A DNA stretch of 64,000 nt from Punica granatum. Lineage: Eukaryota > Streptophyta > Magnoliopsida > Myrtales > Lythraceae. This document shows positions 1 through 11,000 of the stretch, in pieces. The position numbers and the translations under genes were made by a program. The DNA lies in NCBI RefSeq assembly GCF_007655135.1, contig NC_045133.1:2294001-2358000 (forward strand), in the 5' to 3' direction. Below the pieces are notes generated by a model. The model searched no databases. It was not told where the DNA came from and saw only the letters and a list, made by a program, of their open reading frames with translations. Each line of letters opens with the position of its first letter. Positions within the stretch are counted from its first letter, which is position 1.

Positions 1-542
1 GTCACAACTTTTGACTTGCCCAATCTGCTTCTGGTCAATTTGAGCTATTGCCACCAAGCCATGGCTCTGTCTCGCAACCTAATTGCCACCAAAGGTACAC
101 GTTTGTCTTCGGGCACTCCTTTAAATTCCAAAATCTCCTCAACTGTAGCTAGCCAATCAAGAAACTCTTCAAGTTTGAGGCTGCCATGAAATTCTGGAAT
201 TTCAGTCCGCATCCTCGACTCCCAACGCCTCCTATCTTCCTCGAATGGTCGCCTCCTGTCATGCTCGACAGCGTCCCTTTGCCGTCTTCGTGGAATATCA
301 GCAAAATAGTTCTCTCCTTCCGACTCCTGTTCGATTTCCTCTCGATCAGGGTCAGAGTTCGGATTAGGGTTTCTCCGATTCTGGTTCTCCATAAGTGCAG
401 CCATCTGCTATGTGAACTGCTCTATCATACGATCCATCCTCTGATTTACGACTCGTTCCATCTGTTCCATCCTCTGTTCTAGTTGTCGCAGGTTGTCACG
501 CTCAAGAACATTGTCCACACGATCCCTTCTCCTGGGCGGCAT
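1..542 (-). pseudogene. Ty3/gypsy gag relic, 5' part, running off the window
   Basis: Reading on the minus strand from an ATG at 542, the sequence gives a charged, Arg/Glu-rich leader and then the gag core typical of plant gypsy elements (EIPEFHG...EEFLDWLATVEEILEF...KRVPLVAIRLRDRAMAWWQ). Gag would form the particle that packages the element RNA. The frame is broken by TAG codons at 410-408 and 44-42, so it cannot make Gag as it stands. It sits just downstream of a primer-binding site at 567-578, as expected for gag. The element continues beyond the left edge of the window, so whether pol survives is unknown. The family assignment is firm; the lineage is not resolved. Confidence 0.8.
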
Positions 543-566
543 GGTTGTTCCAGATCAAACCGTAGG

Positions 567-578
567 CTCGGATACCAA
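567..578 (-). other. Primer-binding site of the gypsy element (tRNA-iMet type)
   Basis: On the minus strand this reads TTGGTATCCGAG, one base away from the TGGTATCAGAG complementary to the initiator tRNA-Met 3' end that primes many plant LTR retrotransposons. It lies 25 bases before the gag ATG at 542, the expected order. Confidence 0.7.
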
Positions 579-579
579 C

Positions 580-1010
580 TGACGAAGCGGAACCTAAATT
601 GCGATCTGTTGATTCGTGCACGAATACAAGAGAACAACCTTCTATCACCTGTTGATTCTACGAATACCAAGAATAAGCATCAAACTCGAAAACAAATCCG
701 AGATTGGAAGAAAGAGCTCGGTAGCTCCACAACTTTATTGATAAATCAGAAATTCAACTCCCTCAACCCTAGGGTTGTACAAAACTTAAATAGGTCTTAA
801 AAACGCTTAAATTGCACAAAAAACATAAACTTTCCTAAAATTGTAAAAACGTCATAAATAACATAAATTGCATGTTTGAGGCCATAAACGATGGAATTTG
901 CTTTAAATATCGAAAAATCATGGCGAAGTGGTGAGTTTTGCTCCGGAGGCCGTTTCCTTCGAAATAGGGTCGTCAGAACCTATTTTTCTCCAGGTACCGA
1001 CTTGCCGCCA
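580..1010 (-). repeat. Probable 5' LTR of the gypsy element
   Basis: The sequence beyond the primer-binding site should be the 5' LTR; it begins in + orientation with TGACGAAGCGG near 580. The outer end is not visible because the second LTR lies outside the window, so the right boundary is a guess set before the RNA polymerase subunit relic. Confidence 0.35.
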
Positions 1011-1066
1011 CTTCTACCGCATCAACCGTCTTCTTTCTTTGTTCTAGCAATCGAAATCCCTAGTTC

Positions 1067-1690
1067 CTCAATCAATACATCCACCCTACCTCTCCGCACC
1101 TGCATCACCTCAGGCAGAACCTGAAGGAAAACCTCGTGACTAAGCTCATGAAAGATGTCGTCAGCACTTGCAGGTTGTCAAGCTACTCATCTCTTTCCTT
1201 GTTTTAGGTTTTTAATTTGATATGTTATTTGTTTGAATTCACCAATGTTCCTGAGGTTTAGATTTGCAAACTGATATTGTGCATTTTCATATAGAATTCT
1301 TTGCTGAAGTCAGTCCCATGCAGATCTTTGTTTCGAACCATGTGAGTTCCTTTAATATACACAAGTTGTTTCTTTTGATAGCCCAATGGGTTTGGAGATG
1401 AGTGAAGTTTGCAAGATCCATTGATTGTAGTATATGCTTAACCATGCTCTTGTTGTCCTTCAGCTGATTCCCTATAATATGGAGTTCCAATATGATGAAA
1501 TGCCAGATTACACAACATTGGATGGTTCGGTAAGTTATTCCTCCTTTGAAGAAACAACAAAATATGATTGATAGTTACTTCCATCACTTGTCATTTGTTA
1601 TGCACTTGCTCGAAGTGATGTGGCTTTTTGCCCTAGTTTCAAGTGAAGATTCAAAAGGATAGCGAAGTGAGATTGAAGATCATCGGGCTC
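1067..1690 (+). pseudogene. Relic of RNA polymerase II subunit RPB7 (NRPB7-like), introns retained
   Basis: Four exon-like blocks translate to consecutive pieces of the conserved Rpb7 protein: 1112-1173 (RQNLKENLVTKLMKDV), 1295-1341 (FFAEVSPMQIFVSNH), 1464-1529 (LIPYNMEFQYDEMPDYTT then LDGS) and 1637-1687 (VKIQKDSEVRLKIIG). Functional Rpb7 pairs with Rpb4 as the stalk of RNA polymerase II. The blocks are separated by introns with recognisable borders (CAG|GT at 1173, CAT|GTGAGT at 1341, TTCAG at 1463, TCG|GTAAGT at 1529, CTAG at 1636), so this is a DNA-level duplicate, not a retrocopy. The N-terminal part is unrecognisable and the C-terminal part after KIIG is replaced by unrelated sequence with a TAA, so I call it a broken copy. 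Recognition is by remembered family motifs, without alignment. Confidence 0.72.
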
Positions 1691-2044
1691 ATGTTAAAGA
1701 GGAGGAACAACTATTAAAGGAGAACTTGTCCTGGTCTCAAAGTTTCGAGCTGAAGTTGCTATAGAATAAGTGTAAATTTATTTCATAAGTTTTTGGCTTT
1801 GTCAGGTCTTGTAACCGTAGAAATCTTAAATTATTATGTAATGACTATAGGCATAATTATTTGGATTGTAAATTTGATTCGTGTATATTTTATATTTGTC
1901 TATATTGCAATTGGCAAACAACTTATCAACATGCAAGGAACAAATTGATAACACGCTAGTAACGTGCTAGCAGTGGAACCCGTTTGCTGTCCTCGTGGAC
2001 TGACAGTTGGCTATTAGCCTGCTACTAGAGGATGGACCTGAGAA

Positions 2045-2420
2045 AAGGTGTCGACCAAGAAAAGGTTTTCACGACCCAAAACATTGGGTCGACCAAAGTA
2101 AGGCTTTCCCGACTTGAATTGGGTTGGATTGGGTTTACTTTAGGCAACCCAAAATTTTGGGTCGGCCCTGGCCATAGCTTTGGGTCAGCCTAGATTCACC
2201 TTGGGTGACCCAAAATTTTGGGCCGACCCTAACCGAGGCTTTTCCGACCAACACTTTAGTCAACCCATTATTTTGGGTCGCTTTGGTCGAGTTTATAGCG
2301 ATCCATTTGTGAATGGGTCGCCGAGTCTAAAACAATTGTACCTTAGACGACCTTTTTAAATGGGTCGCCACAGGTCTTTTTTTTGGGTTGCCCCAGGTCC
2401 CTTCTCTTGTAGCGACCAAA
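2045..2420. repeat. Degenerate GGGTCG/CGACCC repeat cluster with palindromes
   Basis: Motifs such as GGGTCGACC, GACCCAAAA and TTTTGGGTCG recur about every 30-60 bases in both orientations. Two perfect palindromes stand out: ACCCAAAATTTTGGGT at 2147-2162 and CCCAAAATTTTGGG at 2209-2222. No protein is encoded. It may be the subterminal region of a DNA transposon, but no terminus was identified. Confidence 0.5.
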
Positions 2421-2639
2421 GCTATATAAAGGAGTTCGAAAGTTCCACTGATGACTATCGCCAAGATCTCATAATTTTGAGCGGCGACTTGTACCACTGC
2501 ACCAAATCTCATTTCTCAACTTCATGTTCGCCTTAATTAGGTACATTTAGGGTTTGTTATGAGAGGGGCATGGAGGATTATTATCCATTCGTATATAGTA
2601 CGTGTGAAGTATATCCAAAATTTCGAACTATAACGCAAT

Positions 2640-2865
2640 AGGGGAAGTCATGAGGATCATATTACTAGATAACCAAAATCAATTGGTTCACTTGGTTTGG
2701 CATCATCTCTTCTCTTTAAATAAGGTTTCAAATTTGAACCTTGTGAATAGAGAAAATCTACTAAGAGAGCTTTATCATTTAGTAGGTCGACTCAACTCGA
2801 AGCTGAATGAGTCGAGTCCTGTGGATTTTTGTATAACAAGTGGTGCAACCGAAAAAAAAATACCA
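2640..2865 (+). repeat. SINE-like dispersed repeat, copy 1
   Basis: The segment carries a pattern that recurs through the window: a ...TTGGTTCACTTGGTTTGG... head, a TTTCAAATTTGAACCTTGTG segment resembling a tRNA B box, a GTCGACTC...GAGTCGAG stretch and an A-run tail at about 2853-2861. Similar segments occur near 4425-4600, 4915-5095, 17735-17830 and 61920-62095. The family is inferred from this shared layout; no target-site duplication was established here. Confidence 0.45.
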
Positions 2866-3058
2866 ACGGAATATGACTAATATGGATGGACCACCAGTTC
2901 CAACATTACCCTAATCTGATCACAATCACGATATATGTTGATAGGATTTTGTAAATAATCAATCGAGGTACGGGAACTATAAGAAATTAAGTGCATGATG
3001 TAGAATCAACTGCTTTTACGTATTGGATTCTCTCGAGCATATAATATTGTGGATTGAG

Positions 3059-3080
3059 CATGTGCCAAAATTGGCACATG
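3059..3080. other. Near-perfect 22-bp palindrome with CArG core
   Basis: Ten-base arms CATGTGCCAA and TTGGCACATG flank an AA centre. The middle ten bases, CCAAAATTGG (3065-3074), fit the MADS-domain CArG consensus CC(A/T)6GG. It lies about 4.9 kb upstream of the SEP-like start, so a regulatory role is only conceivable. Confidence 0.45.
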
Positions 3081-3424
3081 ATTCACGGTGCACTATAATA
3101 TCGGTAGAGCAGCCGTCGTGTCAGTCCCCATATGCATGAATAGTACATCGATTGATCATATGAGGAGTTGCTTTTGCGAAAGAGATGGAGAAGAAGAAAA
3201 GGGTGATGCATGACCTAATGATATCTCAAACGGAATTCAAATTGACATTGGACAAAAAGGACAGCTTACGAGTCTTTCCGTTCGTGTTTATGCACGTACA
3301 TTGACTCCTGCAGTGTCGGCCGTGCGACTCCCTCAATTTTGGATCGGGTCATGATTCGTGATAACATCTCGACTTGAAAATTTTAAGAGTATTTAATTAA
3401 GTAGATGAAAGTCCAACCAGAAGT

Positions 3425-4010
3425 TGTTGAGATATATTGTCCCACATCGAAAAATTGATAAAGAAACCACAAGTTTATATGAGACTTGGGTCCAGTAACC
3501 TATCAGCTTAAGCTTTTGGGTTGCAGATGGGCTCGAGTCCGTGTAGGCCCAAGTGAGTATTTTTACATGGTATCAGAGTGGGTTATGCTTCCGCGCGCTC
3601 ATGTGGGCTCACACCACGCCAGATTCGATTTCGAGGTAGCCAAGAGTGCGCCTCATGTTAATCAAGCCCAAGAGTGGTCCAGTTCAGTTCCGAGGTAGCT
3701 AAAGATGCACCTCTAGTTAGGCCCGAGTGTGGAGCTCGAGGCTAGTTTGGTATTTGTCCCCCCTTACCCGAGCACGGAAGAGGATGCCCGACTTGGATCA
3801 GTTGTTAAGGGCGGGTGTTTAAGGCACGTGGTACGTGTTGGACCACACGTTGCCACGTGAGGGCGGGTGTTGAGATATGTTGTCCCACATTGAAAAATTG
3901 ATAAAGAAACCACAAGTTTATATGAGACTTGGGTCCAGTAACCTATCAGCTTAAACTTTTGGGTTGCAGATGGGCTCGAATCCGTGTAGGCCCAAGTGGG
4001 TATTTTTACA
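3425..4010 (+). mobile_element. Complete TRIM (terminal-repeat retrotransposon in miniature)
   Basis: Two 143-bp direct repeats (3425-3567 and 3868-4010) both start TGTTGAGATAT and end TATTTTTACA, with only a few differences. The left one is followed directly by TGGTATCAGAG (3568-3578), a tRNA-Met primer-binding site; a purine-rich GTGAGGGCGGG precedes the right one. The 300-bp interior has no gag or pol. A perfect 5-bp target-site duplication GAAGT flanks the whole unit (3420-3424, 4011-4015). Size, repeats, priming site and duplication together define a non-autonomous TRIM that relies on another element's enzymes. No 5S-like insert is seen, so it is not Cassandra. Confidence 0.93.
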
Positions 4011-4424
4011 GAAGTGATCCCAGCTAAGAGGCGGTTTATCACGGTTGCGATACAAATGGGCATTGCAAGGAGGGAAACCAATGACTCCCTCTAGGACTAC
4101 GGTGAGCGACTCAGTGACACAGGATCGCCATCAATGGCGTAATTGGTGCCATCTGATGTGTCGAAAATTAGGGTTTGCGAGCAACCAAGAATAAAGAGTA
4201 TGAATTCATCTAAGGTCTGCTGCACCATGATGATCCTTAGCAGGATTCCAATAATGCCTAGCTAATTATGTTGCATATGCATTGCCCATATCATGCTTTC
4301 ATTCTAAGAATCAGGATTTCTTTCTGTATAAAACGAAACACAACAATCCATTTTGGTCAGGAGAGAATTACATCACCTCAAACAAATTAATTAGCAAGCT
4401 GTCATAACGATGTGAATCGGTTTA

Positions 4425-4600
4425 TATGATTTGACACATACTTCTTTAATAAGGTTTTAATTCGAGTATTGTGAATGTAAAAAAAATCCTCACGATTAAG
4501 AGAGTTATACCCCTAATGAACTGATCCAATTCGAATCTTAATTAATTGGAGTTGATTGATCTTCCATAAATCAAGTAGTGCAAATAAATAAATAAATAAA
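4425..4600 (+). repeat. SINE-like dispersed repeat, copy 2
   Basis: It shares the copy-1 layout: AATAAGGTTTTAATTCGAG with TATTGTGAATG, an A-run, then ...CCTAATGAACTGATCCAATTCG... and a simple AAAT repeat tail (4586-4603). Confidence 0.4.
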
Positions 4601-4792
4601 TAAAAAGCTTGCAAGCTGTCATATTATCATCAACCTTATACTTTTGCATGATCCACAGCCATTTGACCCCAAGTCAAATTGCATTCATTTACGGTGTCCA
4701 CTCATGAAAATGAAATGCTAGTATATACGGTTTACAACTTACGTCGGCCTGCATGTATGCTTTTTCGAGTAACGCCATAAAATCAGCATTAC

Positions 4793-4795
<3 letters not shown>

Positions 4796-4832
<37 letters not shown>
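4796..4832. repeat. (AT)n microsatellite
   Basis: Uninterrupted TA dinucleotides run for about 36 bases, a likely length-polymorphic site. Confidence 0.9.
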
Positions 4833-4834
<2 letters not shown>

Positions 4835-4914
4835 AACATGTATGTCAACATGCATGCGGCATGGTCGTTGCATTATGATATACATAATTGAAAGATTTTA
4901 TGCTGCAACCAACC

Positions 4915-5095
4915 TGAATTGTTTTAAACAGTTCGGCTCTTATCTTGCTTAATTAAAATCTCGAGTTCGAGTATCTGTGAATACAAAAAATTTACGCTGT
5001 GAGAACTTCACTCCTTAATGGGTCGACTCGGCTCGACTGGATTAGTCGGGGCTCAATTAAGCTTACGGATAGCGGGATTCACACCTAAAAAAAAG
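4915..5095 (+). repeat. SINE-like dispersed repeat, copy 3
   Basis: The order is again a GTTTTAAACAGTTCGGC head, a CTCGAGTTCGAGTATCTGTG block, an A-run, the GGGTCGACTCGGCTCGACTG stretch and an A-rich tail (AAAAAAAAGAGAG). Same family as the repeats near 2640 and 61920. Confidence 0.45.
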
Positions 5096-5099
5096 AGAG

Positions 5100-6300
5100 A
5101 TTTTATACTGCTAGCTGTTAGCTAATTCCACAGAACAATATAACATATGCATAGAATAAACGTACGCATCCAAGTTTAATATTGTTCCAATGGATTTTAG
5201 CAGAAGGTTGTAAGGTTGCAATTAGGTCGATTGTACGGGTTCGCGGCTAATTAACATGATTTAGTTTTGACAAAATTTGGATAGGCATATCAGAGCTAGA
5301 TATGATCATGGGCCTCGTTGATGGGCTAATCTACATGTTATATGCATGATTTAGTTTTGAAAATTGCAGTACAGCCATTTTCACTTGAGAAGAAAAATTA
5401 CAAATATATTTTCCAAATCTTGATCGAATCGAACAACACGACCCAACGCATTAAGGGTTCCGTGGAAATGCCTATTATATGAGTTGACGAAAGAAGTCGA
5501 GAATGTACAAAATTCGTGCATCAATCATTTCGATGGGGGCATTATCACGTTCGATTGAGGTAAGCAGCATATATATATATATATATGATCTTTTTGGGTT
5601 GGCCAATCTGCGTTGATGCCAAAGCAAAAGATAAGAAAGGAGGACGTTCATTCGAGATTTTTTTTCCCCACTGTTCTGTTCTGTTTCATTTTTATACATT
5701 AAGATATAAAGAACTTTGCTAATTTTATTAATTAGAATGACTGACCAAAAATGCAAAGTAATTGACTAGCTTAAGCTTTAATAGAGCAAGAAACGCTTTG
5801 GAATATTTCCCTTGTTATAATGCAATTTAAATCTAAAGTCGGTTCACGCATACAGTACAAGGGGAATTATAAAAACTTATTAGTTTAGCAAATTTAATTC
5901 CCCATATGGATTTTAATATCTGGAAATCCAATAAGTCTCGACTAATTTAATTCACTAAAAAGTAAAACTCTCATGATAATGAATTTTCTCCTTTCATGAC
6001 TTAAACCCGAAACTTTGCTTGTATTTTCACGGATTATTGAATTTAATTTAGTTAATTAAATATATTTCTCAGATGTAAATATTAGGGAAAAAGGGGGGGA
6101 TTAAATAAATGTCTGCTGGATCCCCTGTGAGGATCCGACACGTGTACACCCTAATGTAAGTCCCACTTTTTTAAGGTTAGCCTTGTTGTCCAGACACTCC
6201 GATGTACATCGGACATTAGAAAGCATGGGACGTCAGTAGAAAGAATCATCATGACAGACGAAAATTTGATTAATCTTTTTCGCTTGGAAAGTTAATTCAT
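5100..6300. other. Intergenic, no gene seen
   Basis: AT-rich sequence with a short (AT)n run at about 5571-5587. Open frames here have no recognisable motif and low-complexity composition. Part of 5930-6065 resembles the SINE-like family in reverse orientation. Confidence 0.5.
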
Positions 6301-6309
6301 TCATATGTA

Positions 6310-6720
6310 AACTGAAAGGGTAGAACAAGCTGGCCAAATCACATCTCCATCTCCCGCCACAGAAGTCGAGAGGGTAAGCTGGAGATGCTAATTGGACCAT
6401 TATGCATACAAAAGCTTGCCCATTTGGCTACATTATGAGCAAGAAAGTTTTGAGTCTCTTGGAGTGTACACAACGTTCCGAGAGTCGAAAGAGGAGAGAA
6501 TGCTCAGAAGTGGATACAACGACTCAGCAAGTTGGGGTTGATCATCGAAGGTCTTCGATTGGATGATACCGATCAAGTCCTTGGCATCGCTCGAGAGATG
6601 AAACTGCTGGATAATCATGTCCCGTGCGATTTCTGCTGCTCTGATGAAACCGTCCAGCTCCCCTTGCATTGGAGATGCCGTGATATAGAATTATCGGATA
6701 CTTGAGATTTTGGAAAAGAA
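6310..6720 (-). pseudogene. RNase H-like (retroelement RVT_3 type) relic
   Basis: On the minus strand the frame from 6669 gives a product with ELDGFIRAAEIARDMIIQQF, SSDAKDLIGII and FDSRNVVYTPRD, a pattern seen in the plant RNase H-like domain of non-LTR retroelements. The usual continuation is present just below 6470 in another frame (TQNFLAHNVAKWASF, then SLPSRLLWREMEM), so a small frameshift separates the two parts. The acidic catalytic start of the domain is missing upstream. I read it as a fragment of a dead LINE-type element or a host gene derived from one. Confidence 0.65.
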
Positions 6721-6724
6721 AAGA

Positions 6725-7590
6725 TACGTCGTGATCAATCTGTTTATCATGCTACTTTTAGACCGTGGAACTCTAGAAATTACAGAGTATGATTCGTACC
6801 TCAAGCAGGTGCATTATTAATTTCTTGTTGTAGAGAAATATGTTTCAGAATCTCTTCAACTTGTATTGTGAAACATCCTAGAAAAAGAAATCATGTAGTG
6901 TTAAATATCATGAATAAGTTCTTCCCGAATCCTGTTTTCGGAGATCATTTTTGGTTGGACCATGTTCTAGCGAGAAAGTTCTACGGACCGAACCATCACA
7001 ATCATGAATTGCAACGGGACCAAACATAATAGCTCGTGTCGCTTCAAACAATAATTATTTTGTGTCCACAATATTAATGTTGTTCAAGGAATTTTACCTA
7101 TTTCTGATGGAATGGAACCATGTAATATTTCGACGAGGACTTTTAGTTTCTAACATAGAAGAGGTTGTCAGATCAGCTGGTGCAGGGAACAGTTGGAGGG
7201 ACCTGGGTTTTTCAAAGAGTGAAAGAGTAGAGAGAGAGCAAACAATATTAAATCTTTAAGGAGTTATTCTCAAAAAAAAAGAAAGAAAGAAAAAAAAAGA
7301 GAGAATCTTCGAGCTCTCATCATCAGGGCCATCATCCACTACCATCAACACACATATACATACATACATAAATAATCATGATGAGATGATATTGATGATG
7401 AATCATACATACATAGGTAAAAAAGTTTAATGGTTTCACAAGTGTGTTGTGGGATCAGAAATCACTAAAATCACATTGTGATAAAAGTCAAACTGATGTT
7501 TCTGGATAATTAAGAATACCTCGTATTATTATTATTATTTTATGAATATTAAGAATATCTCGTAAATTTCTCTTTAAAACAAACTAACAT
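6725..7590. other. Distal upstream region of the SEP-like gene, no gene seen
   Basis: No supported coding sequence. Simple repeats occur at 7275-7300 (GAAA-rich) and 7525-7540 (ATT). It probably holds promoter sequence for the SEP-like gene, but no specific site could be assigned. Confidence 0.4.
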
Positions 7591-7599
7591 GATTTTACG

Positions 7600-8009
7600 G
7601 TGAAAGGACAAACAATACAAGACCACAACAAATTGAATCATAGTATCGGGTATAGTATTGGTATTGGTAAGACTCTCTTTCTCCATCTCTTTTCTGCTTT
7701 CTTTATCTTTTTCTTTTCTGCAGGGTTTCCATTTCTCTTATTGCATTCACTCCCCACCAAAGAAACACAGCCTTCCTTTCCTTTCCTCCTTCATGTTTTA
7801 TCCTCTTTCCTTGTTACTCTAAGCCACACAAAGCAAAGCCCTTTTCTCATCTCAAAAGTTTGCTCATCCCTTAACTGAGAATAGAAACAATAACAATAAT
7901 CGGCATAGAGAGAGGGAGAGAGAGTGAGAGGTTGGAAGTCGTAAAAAAAAGTTTTTTTTTTTTTTTGGTGCTAGTTTAATTGGTATATTTAGGGCGCAGA
8001 GGCAGAGAG
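7600..8009 (+). promoter_or_regulatory. Proximal promoter / 5' leader of the SEP-like gene
   Basis: Pyrimidine-rich sequence (7670-7800) and a GA-rich stretch GAGAGAGGGAGAGAGAGTGAGAGG (in two parts, 7907-7930) precede the ATG at 8010, as is common in plant MADS-box leaders. A short upstream ORF (ATG near 7792, TAA about 10 codons on) would lie in the mRNA only if transcription starts before it. The start site itself is not visible. Confidence 0.4.
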
Positions 8010-11000
8010 ATGGGGAGAGGGAGAGTGGAGCTGAAGAGGATAGAGAACAAGATCAACAGGCAGGTGACATTTGCAAAGAGGAGGAATGGCCTGCTCAAGA
8101 AGGCTTATGAGCTCTCTGTCCTCTGTGATGCTGAGATTGCCCTCATCATCTTCTCCACCCGCGGCAAGCTCTACCAGTTCTCCAGCTCCTCTAGGTAATT
8201 ATTAAAACGAAAACCTCAAAATACTCAAACAAACAAACAGACAGATTTTTGTGAAAACCCCAGACAAGAAAGGAAGACAGAAAAATCAGTATTTCAAGTT
8301 ATAGAAATATGGAGACTTGATATTTGTTTCATTGCTGGTTCTTGGTTCTTAGACAAACCCTTTTCTTCATTACGTTTTCCCTAATATTTATAAAGCCCAA
8401 AAAACTAAACAAAAAGGGAGATTTGTGAAAACCCCAGAAAGAAAATAAGTGAGAAAATTAGCATTTCAAGAAGAAAAATGAAGACTTGATCTCTGTTCCA
8501 TTGTCTTTTTTTCTTTTTTTTTTGCACAAACCCTTTTTTCTTCCTTAAGTTATTTTTCCATATAAATCAGCAGAAAAATGAAGGCTTGATCTCTGTTCCA
8601 TTGCTTCCTCTTTCTTCTACTTCATGCAGAAACCCTTTTCTTCATCATACTTCCCCTTTGAGTCACTTTGCTTGTAAATTAGCATTTACAGAAGAAAAAG
8701 GAAAACTTGATCTACGTCTCATTCTTAGTTCACTGTCCTTGCAAAAACCCTTTTCTCGATTTTCGATTCTCCTCGAGTTTCCTTTCTACTATACAGTCTA
8801 CAGCACCACAAAAAATTGATTATAGTGATCTTATTTTGGACAAAGTGGACAGATTGACAGATGGATCTGGCGATTGCTACATTTTTTTCCCCCAATCTAA
8901 TCACTTGAAAAACTTTGACAAACCTTTTCAAGCTTTTCTTGTTGCCAAATTTCCATCTTGGATCTGTTATTGCGCTTGCAATGGCATCTGCCTTCCTTAG
9001 GCGGAGGGCTTCTTGTTGCCTTTGGCTTTCTGAGAGAGATCTAAGAGGTGAGAGATACATAGCTTAATTTTTTTGGTTAATGTGGCAGTTTTTGGTTCCT
9101 TCCCCTTATAATTGTTCAGAAATCTTATGTCTTGAGCCATGAAAAATAAAAAAAAAGGATTATTTTTGGAGGGAAAAGAAACCAAAATATGTTAACTATA
9201 AGCCTCTTGAAGAGTTTTCATTCTCTGATTAGTTTGATTAATTTAATTAATTGAAGTTTCAGAATTTTTTACCAATTTGAAAGCTCAAGAGCCTTTAATG
9301 GCGAGTCACAGTGATTAATCACTGTTGAGATTTGATGCCAGGGATGAGACGTGATGTTTTGCAGAGAGAGGGAAGGTTGTTTTGTGTCGTAAAGCTGCCA
9401 ATCCATGAAAACCCTAAAAATGAGTAAAATTGAAAATTTTCATCATTTTTAAAATTTTCTTTTTGTTTATTGGATTAATATATAGAACTATACAAGTTTT
9501 GCCTGATGTTGATCTAACCTTTGATTCTTTTCTAAAAACATATATTAGTTTGTTTAATTAAAAACATATTCAATTTTTAAGCGAAAGAACTCATTTAGGT
9601 CTTTCAATTTATTGTCCTTTTCTTTCTTTTCTTTTCTTTTTTTCACTTATTTCTTCCAAATACCTTTCAAATGTTATGTTTACATTCTTTTTTATTTAGG
9701 TAGATTATGTTTACATTCTTTTTACTAATTAAATTTTATTTTATGTACACTTAATAACAACATTTAGAATTTAAAATAAAATCCATCGATTAGAAATCAC
9801 TTCTTTTTTTAGGTTTATGCTCTTACTCAAAGGTCAATAGCTTGTTTCGTTTTGTCCTTTGATGTTCAAAGCATTCAGTTCCCTTTTATTATATTTTACT
9901 AAGCTTTCAGCATCATTATATTTAATAAAAAAACACAGGAAATATGCTTTAGGTTTTATATTGTAGCTTTTCTTCTGTGTTATTGCCACATAACAAACTG
10001 AATTTTGAATGAAAACTATCTTACTTATTTTGCAACAAGGAAAATGAAAAAAAAAATTGAAATTTTACGAAGGTTTAATTATATTTTCTTGAAAGATCAA
10101 AGGAGAGAACTACTGATTAGGCGTTCGATTTGCATGTGTATGTATAATTTCTTTTGCTAGATATATGTGTATGTATAATTTAATGTACATGTGCAGAAAA
10201 CTAATATGGTTTTTTTTGCAGTGAAAGATGAATTTTGTATGTATTTATGCACTCTGTATAATGAATACACAATTTGTTCGATAAATTACTCACGATGTTT
10301 GTGCTCTCTTGACGTTAGCATGTCGAAGACCCTTGAGCGATACCAAAGGTGTAGTTACAATGCTCAGCTGGAGAGCAGCCGACAGATCACTGAGACACAG
10401 GCAACTATTTTCCTTCGTGCTCTTGAACAATTTGCAGGATAAATTTCTTGTTGGCCTAATGTAGAGCATCCTACACGATACATATACGAACCTAAAGTTA
10501 ATGCAAGTGATTGTTTTCGGACAAAATCACACATTATGAATGTCTTGGGCTCGTCCAACTGTATACTGGAGACTACTTTGTAAACTTATTTTAAAGATTA
10601 CACCGATACAGGAAATCAGATTTCTATCAAATGATTTTGCATGTGAATACAATAGAGCTAACGAAAGATTAAGCTTGACGGACTCTACATTAAAGGAATA
10701 TATACGAGTTCTTTTCGTTTCCCTATCCAGTTGATCATACTTGATGTGTTTCCAAAGCAGAGCAGCTATCAGGAGTACTTGAAGCTCAAAGCAAGAGTTG
10801 AGGATCTTCAGCAAACTCAGAGGTACTAACGCTATCGTACATTTGACCGCACATTTAAGTTACTCTCAAGCTTCTTTCAGTAGTCTGTCTTGTGGATGTT
10901 TCTTCCATGACCAATCCTCCGAGAACTGCGCAACTTAACAGAAATCTTCTTGGAGAGGATTTGGGTTCACTGAGCATGAAGGAGCTGGAGCAGCTCGAGC

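Noticed and set aside
3425..4010. Cassandra-type TRIM with a 5S rRNA insert
   Set aside because: LTRs contain no recognisable 5S promoter sequence.
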